DNA from: Sperchopsis tessellata
Lineage: Eukaryota > Arthropoda > Insecta > Coleoptera > Hydrophilidae
Length of the DNA: 32,997 nucleotides
Reading direction: 5' to 3'
Assembly (NCBI GenBank): GCA_033557685.1
Contig: JAWQRN010000250.1
Coordinates: 1 to 32,997 of the forward strand
Position 1 is the first letter of the stretch. Every line of letters begins with the position of its first letter. Below the pieces are notes generated by a model. It searched no databases, was not told the DNA's origin, and saw only the letters and a list, made by a program, of their open reading frames with translations. Positions 31,041 through 32,997 of the stretch are shown here, one piece after another. Position numbers and translations under genes: made by a program.

Positions 31041-32860
31041 ATGCCAAAGGTGACAAAAGGCTTTAAATACATGAAAGCATATAATAATGATGCAACACTA
31101 GATGTCATAAAAAAGCAAAGCTGTGAAAACGTTTGAAGTTTTACGATCAGTCCATTGCCAAGGGCAACCACGAGCCATCTCCAGTATTAATATAAGATGA
31201 AGAGGATACTTTGGAGAAATGTAAAAGGATTTTTTTAACGAAAAGGAGATGTTTACTTACATGTTAAAAAATGTTTTGATGCAAATCCACAGCCAAATCC
31301 ATATGTAAATAATATTCCTGGCAGAGGATGGTACAAATCTTTGCATAGAAGCTACGAAAATATTTAAATAGTTGAAGGTGTCACTCAGCAAGAGTAAGTG
31401 TTTCAAAGACTGACATTAAAAATATATTTTCCAATTTATCTATTTAAAGATAGGATCACATGCTCAAACCAGTATACTCAACAACGATGAACTAATTTTG
31501 AAATGTGCATAAAAAAAAGAAAGTTCTTGCCTCAAAGGGCTGTAGAAATATTTATGAAATTGATTCTGATAAAAAAAATTGGGCATTGTAGTCATGTTTA
31601 CATTTGGGGCAATTATTATTTATCCTATTATTAGATTAAGAACAGAGATGGTTAGTTCTGTTCCTGCTACGTGTAATGTCTTGCCTAAAATCAGATTTAC
31701 ATATTAGAATCTAAAAAAAATGTGACATTTCCCATTATTCTCTTTGTAGATGGCCTATTTAGGTACTACATTAATAGCTCTATACCCAAATGCAACATGT
31801 ATTTTTTAGTCGACCAAGGTTGCAGCTTTTAAGTCAATTAAGTTAGGTTAGAAAAGTGCAGTAGACGAACTAATCCAATAAAAGACATAAATAAGGAAAA
31901 TTTTAGAGCAATTTTAAGCAGATAGTGTATGAACTTAGCAAAAAAACTGAAAGTACTCAACATAACATTAGAGCAAGTAGTTTTTACCTATGAAATAGTT
32001 CTGCTATAGACTTTCACAAATTTTTTTGGTACAAAAATAACAATACTGCCAAACAAAGACCTTCAACGTTTATCAACAATAACTTTTGGTAAGTTTAAAG
32101 AAATTGTGGGCACAGATTATCTTAAACAGTTTCAAGAAGTAGATGTCATAAATAATAATCATGGCTATAAATTAATAAATTATATACAACATGGAAAGAA
32201 TTTATCAAAGAAAATGTGTAAATATTTTGGGAAGAAACATTCACAGAAAATAAATCATCCAACTTTTCTATTATAATTGTTAGTGTAACATTAACTATCT
32301 GCATTTGCAATGTTAATGAAATAGCTACTGTTAGAAATTCTCCCATTATTTCTAATAGTACCAATTTTATTCTCACAACAAAGATATTAAAAATATTTTT
32401 TTCTAAAATAGATATTCCAACTCATGGAAGTGCTATGGTAGTGTCAAGTGTAGTGTACATGAACAAGAAATACATGCTTTTAGTGAATTTATAGAAAATT
32501 TACTTATACAGAAGAATAATTAGAAGTATTAAACACTAGCAGACTTCAATCTTCTGTAAACATAAGTCAATATCTTAAAAAAAGTTATGATCAACTCAAA
32601 AAACCTCTTAAGGAAATTTTGTATTGTCTGGAAAAACCAGTCAGAAAAGAAAAATAAAATTTTAAACAAGCACATTTCATTTGAGTATCAAAAGCAGTTA
32701 AATGACAAAGAAGAAAAGGCCAGACAAGAAAAGAAGACTTAGAAGAAAGAAAACGAATTAGATTGATGAACAAAAAAAGAATGATCTACTTACTAAGCAA
32801 ATTAACGAGAGTAATACTAAATATTTTGATACAAAGAAGTCAAACTGCAGGTATGTAGTA
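31041..32860 (+). pseudogene. pogo/Tigger-like transposase (CENP-B HTH plus DDE), degenerate
   Basis: An ATG at 31041 opens MPKVTKGFKYMKAYNND. The CENP-B-type helix region follows with NNIPGRGWYKSLHRSYENI (about 31310-31360). DDE pieces: NDELILKC (first Asp, about 31486), GIVVMFTFGAIIIYPIIRL (about 31590-31635), FPIILFVDG with the second Asp (31728-31754), ALYPNAT (about 31775), STKVAAFKSIK (about 31815) and DINKENFRAIL (about 31885). The end has the Lys/Glu-rich coiled tail usual for this family (32700-32830). Stops and frameshifts are frequent throughout. The motif order and spacing are full length, about 1.8 kb, but no terminal inverted repeats or TA duplication were located. Confidence 0.68.
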
Positions 32861-32997
32861 TAAAAATTAACATTATTTCATGTATAGATGTAACCCCTGA
32901 AATTAACGAAACTGAAGACACTGTAACAGCATATGTATGTTATTCATATGCAATACAAATATTAAAGTACAAGAAAACACCAGTTTTTATATATATA

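Noticed and set aside
24962..32997. SH3 and SH2 exons of the Src gene
   Set aside because: No minus-strand frame upstream of 24962 shows SH2 or SH3 motifs, and most of the interval is accounted for by transposon sequence. Very small exons cannot be excluded.

Overview
The window looks like AT-rich nuclear DNA from an insect or close arthropod relative; the order cannot be told from sequence alone. It holds one recognisable host gene, the 3' part of a Src-family tyrosine kinase (Src42A-like), embedded in a dense field of broken transposable elements. There are no bacterial operons, rRNA genes, convincing tRNA genes or CRISPR arrays. Most long open frames are degenerate transposon genes or chance frames.

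Host gene: on the minus strand, three coding exons (24958-24452, 23961-23805, 17160-16952) join in phase through canonical GT-AG introns. They encode about 290 residues: the SH2-kinase linker, the complete kinase domain and the regulatory C-terminal tail. The SH3 and SH2 exons should lie beyond 32997. The last intron is 6.6 kb and is swollen by a same-sense LINE, a Tc1/IS630-like transposon remnant and a dispersed inverted repeat. Downstream of the stop are a probable 3' UTR and a three-copy 86-bp minisatellite.

1-7064: a solo-LTR-like block, a candidate hairpin at 2564-2647, two 3' fragments of an RNase H-bearing LINE (plus strand), and a CR1/Jockey-type LINE (minus strand, 6950 to 4296) that contains a Penelope RT fragment. 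7065-10190: two minus-strand pieces resembling Maverick/Polinton (adintovirus-like) genes, separated by a plus-strand Penelope remnant with RT and GIY-YIG parts. 10362-14040: a short tandem repeat, a SINE with a perfect target-site duplication, a second CR1-like LINE, a TA microsatellite, a weak transposase remnant and a pseudogene of an unnamed multicopy insect family. 25175-32860, upstream of the Src exons: a hAT-type MITE, a plus-strand LINE invaded by two mariners, a second SINE fragment, a Tc1/IS630-like transposase fragment and a pogo/Tigger-like transposase pseudogene.

I see no intact, obviously new biological system. The best leads are the Maverick-like remnant, the 26-bp hairpin, the unnamed multicopy family and the dated nested insertions.
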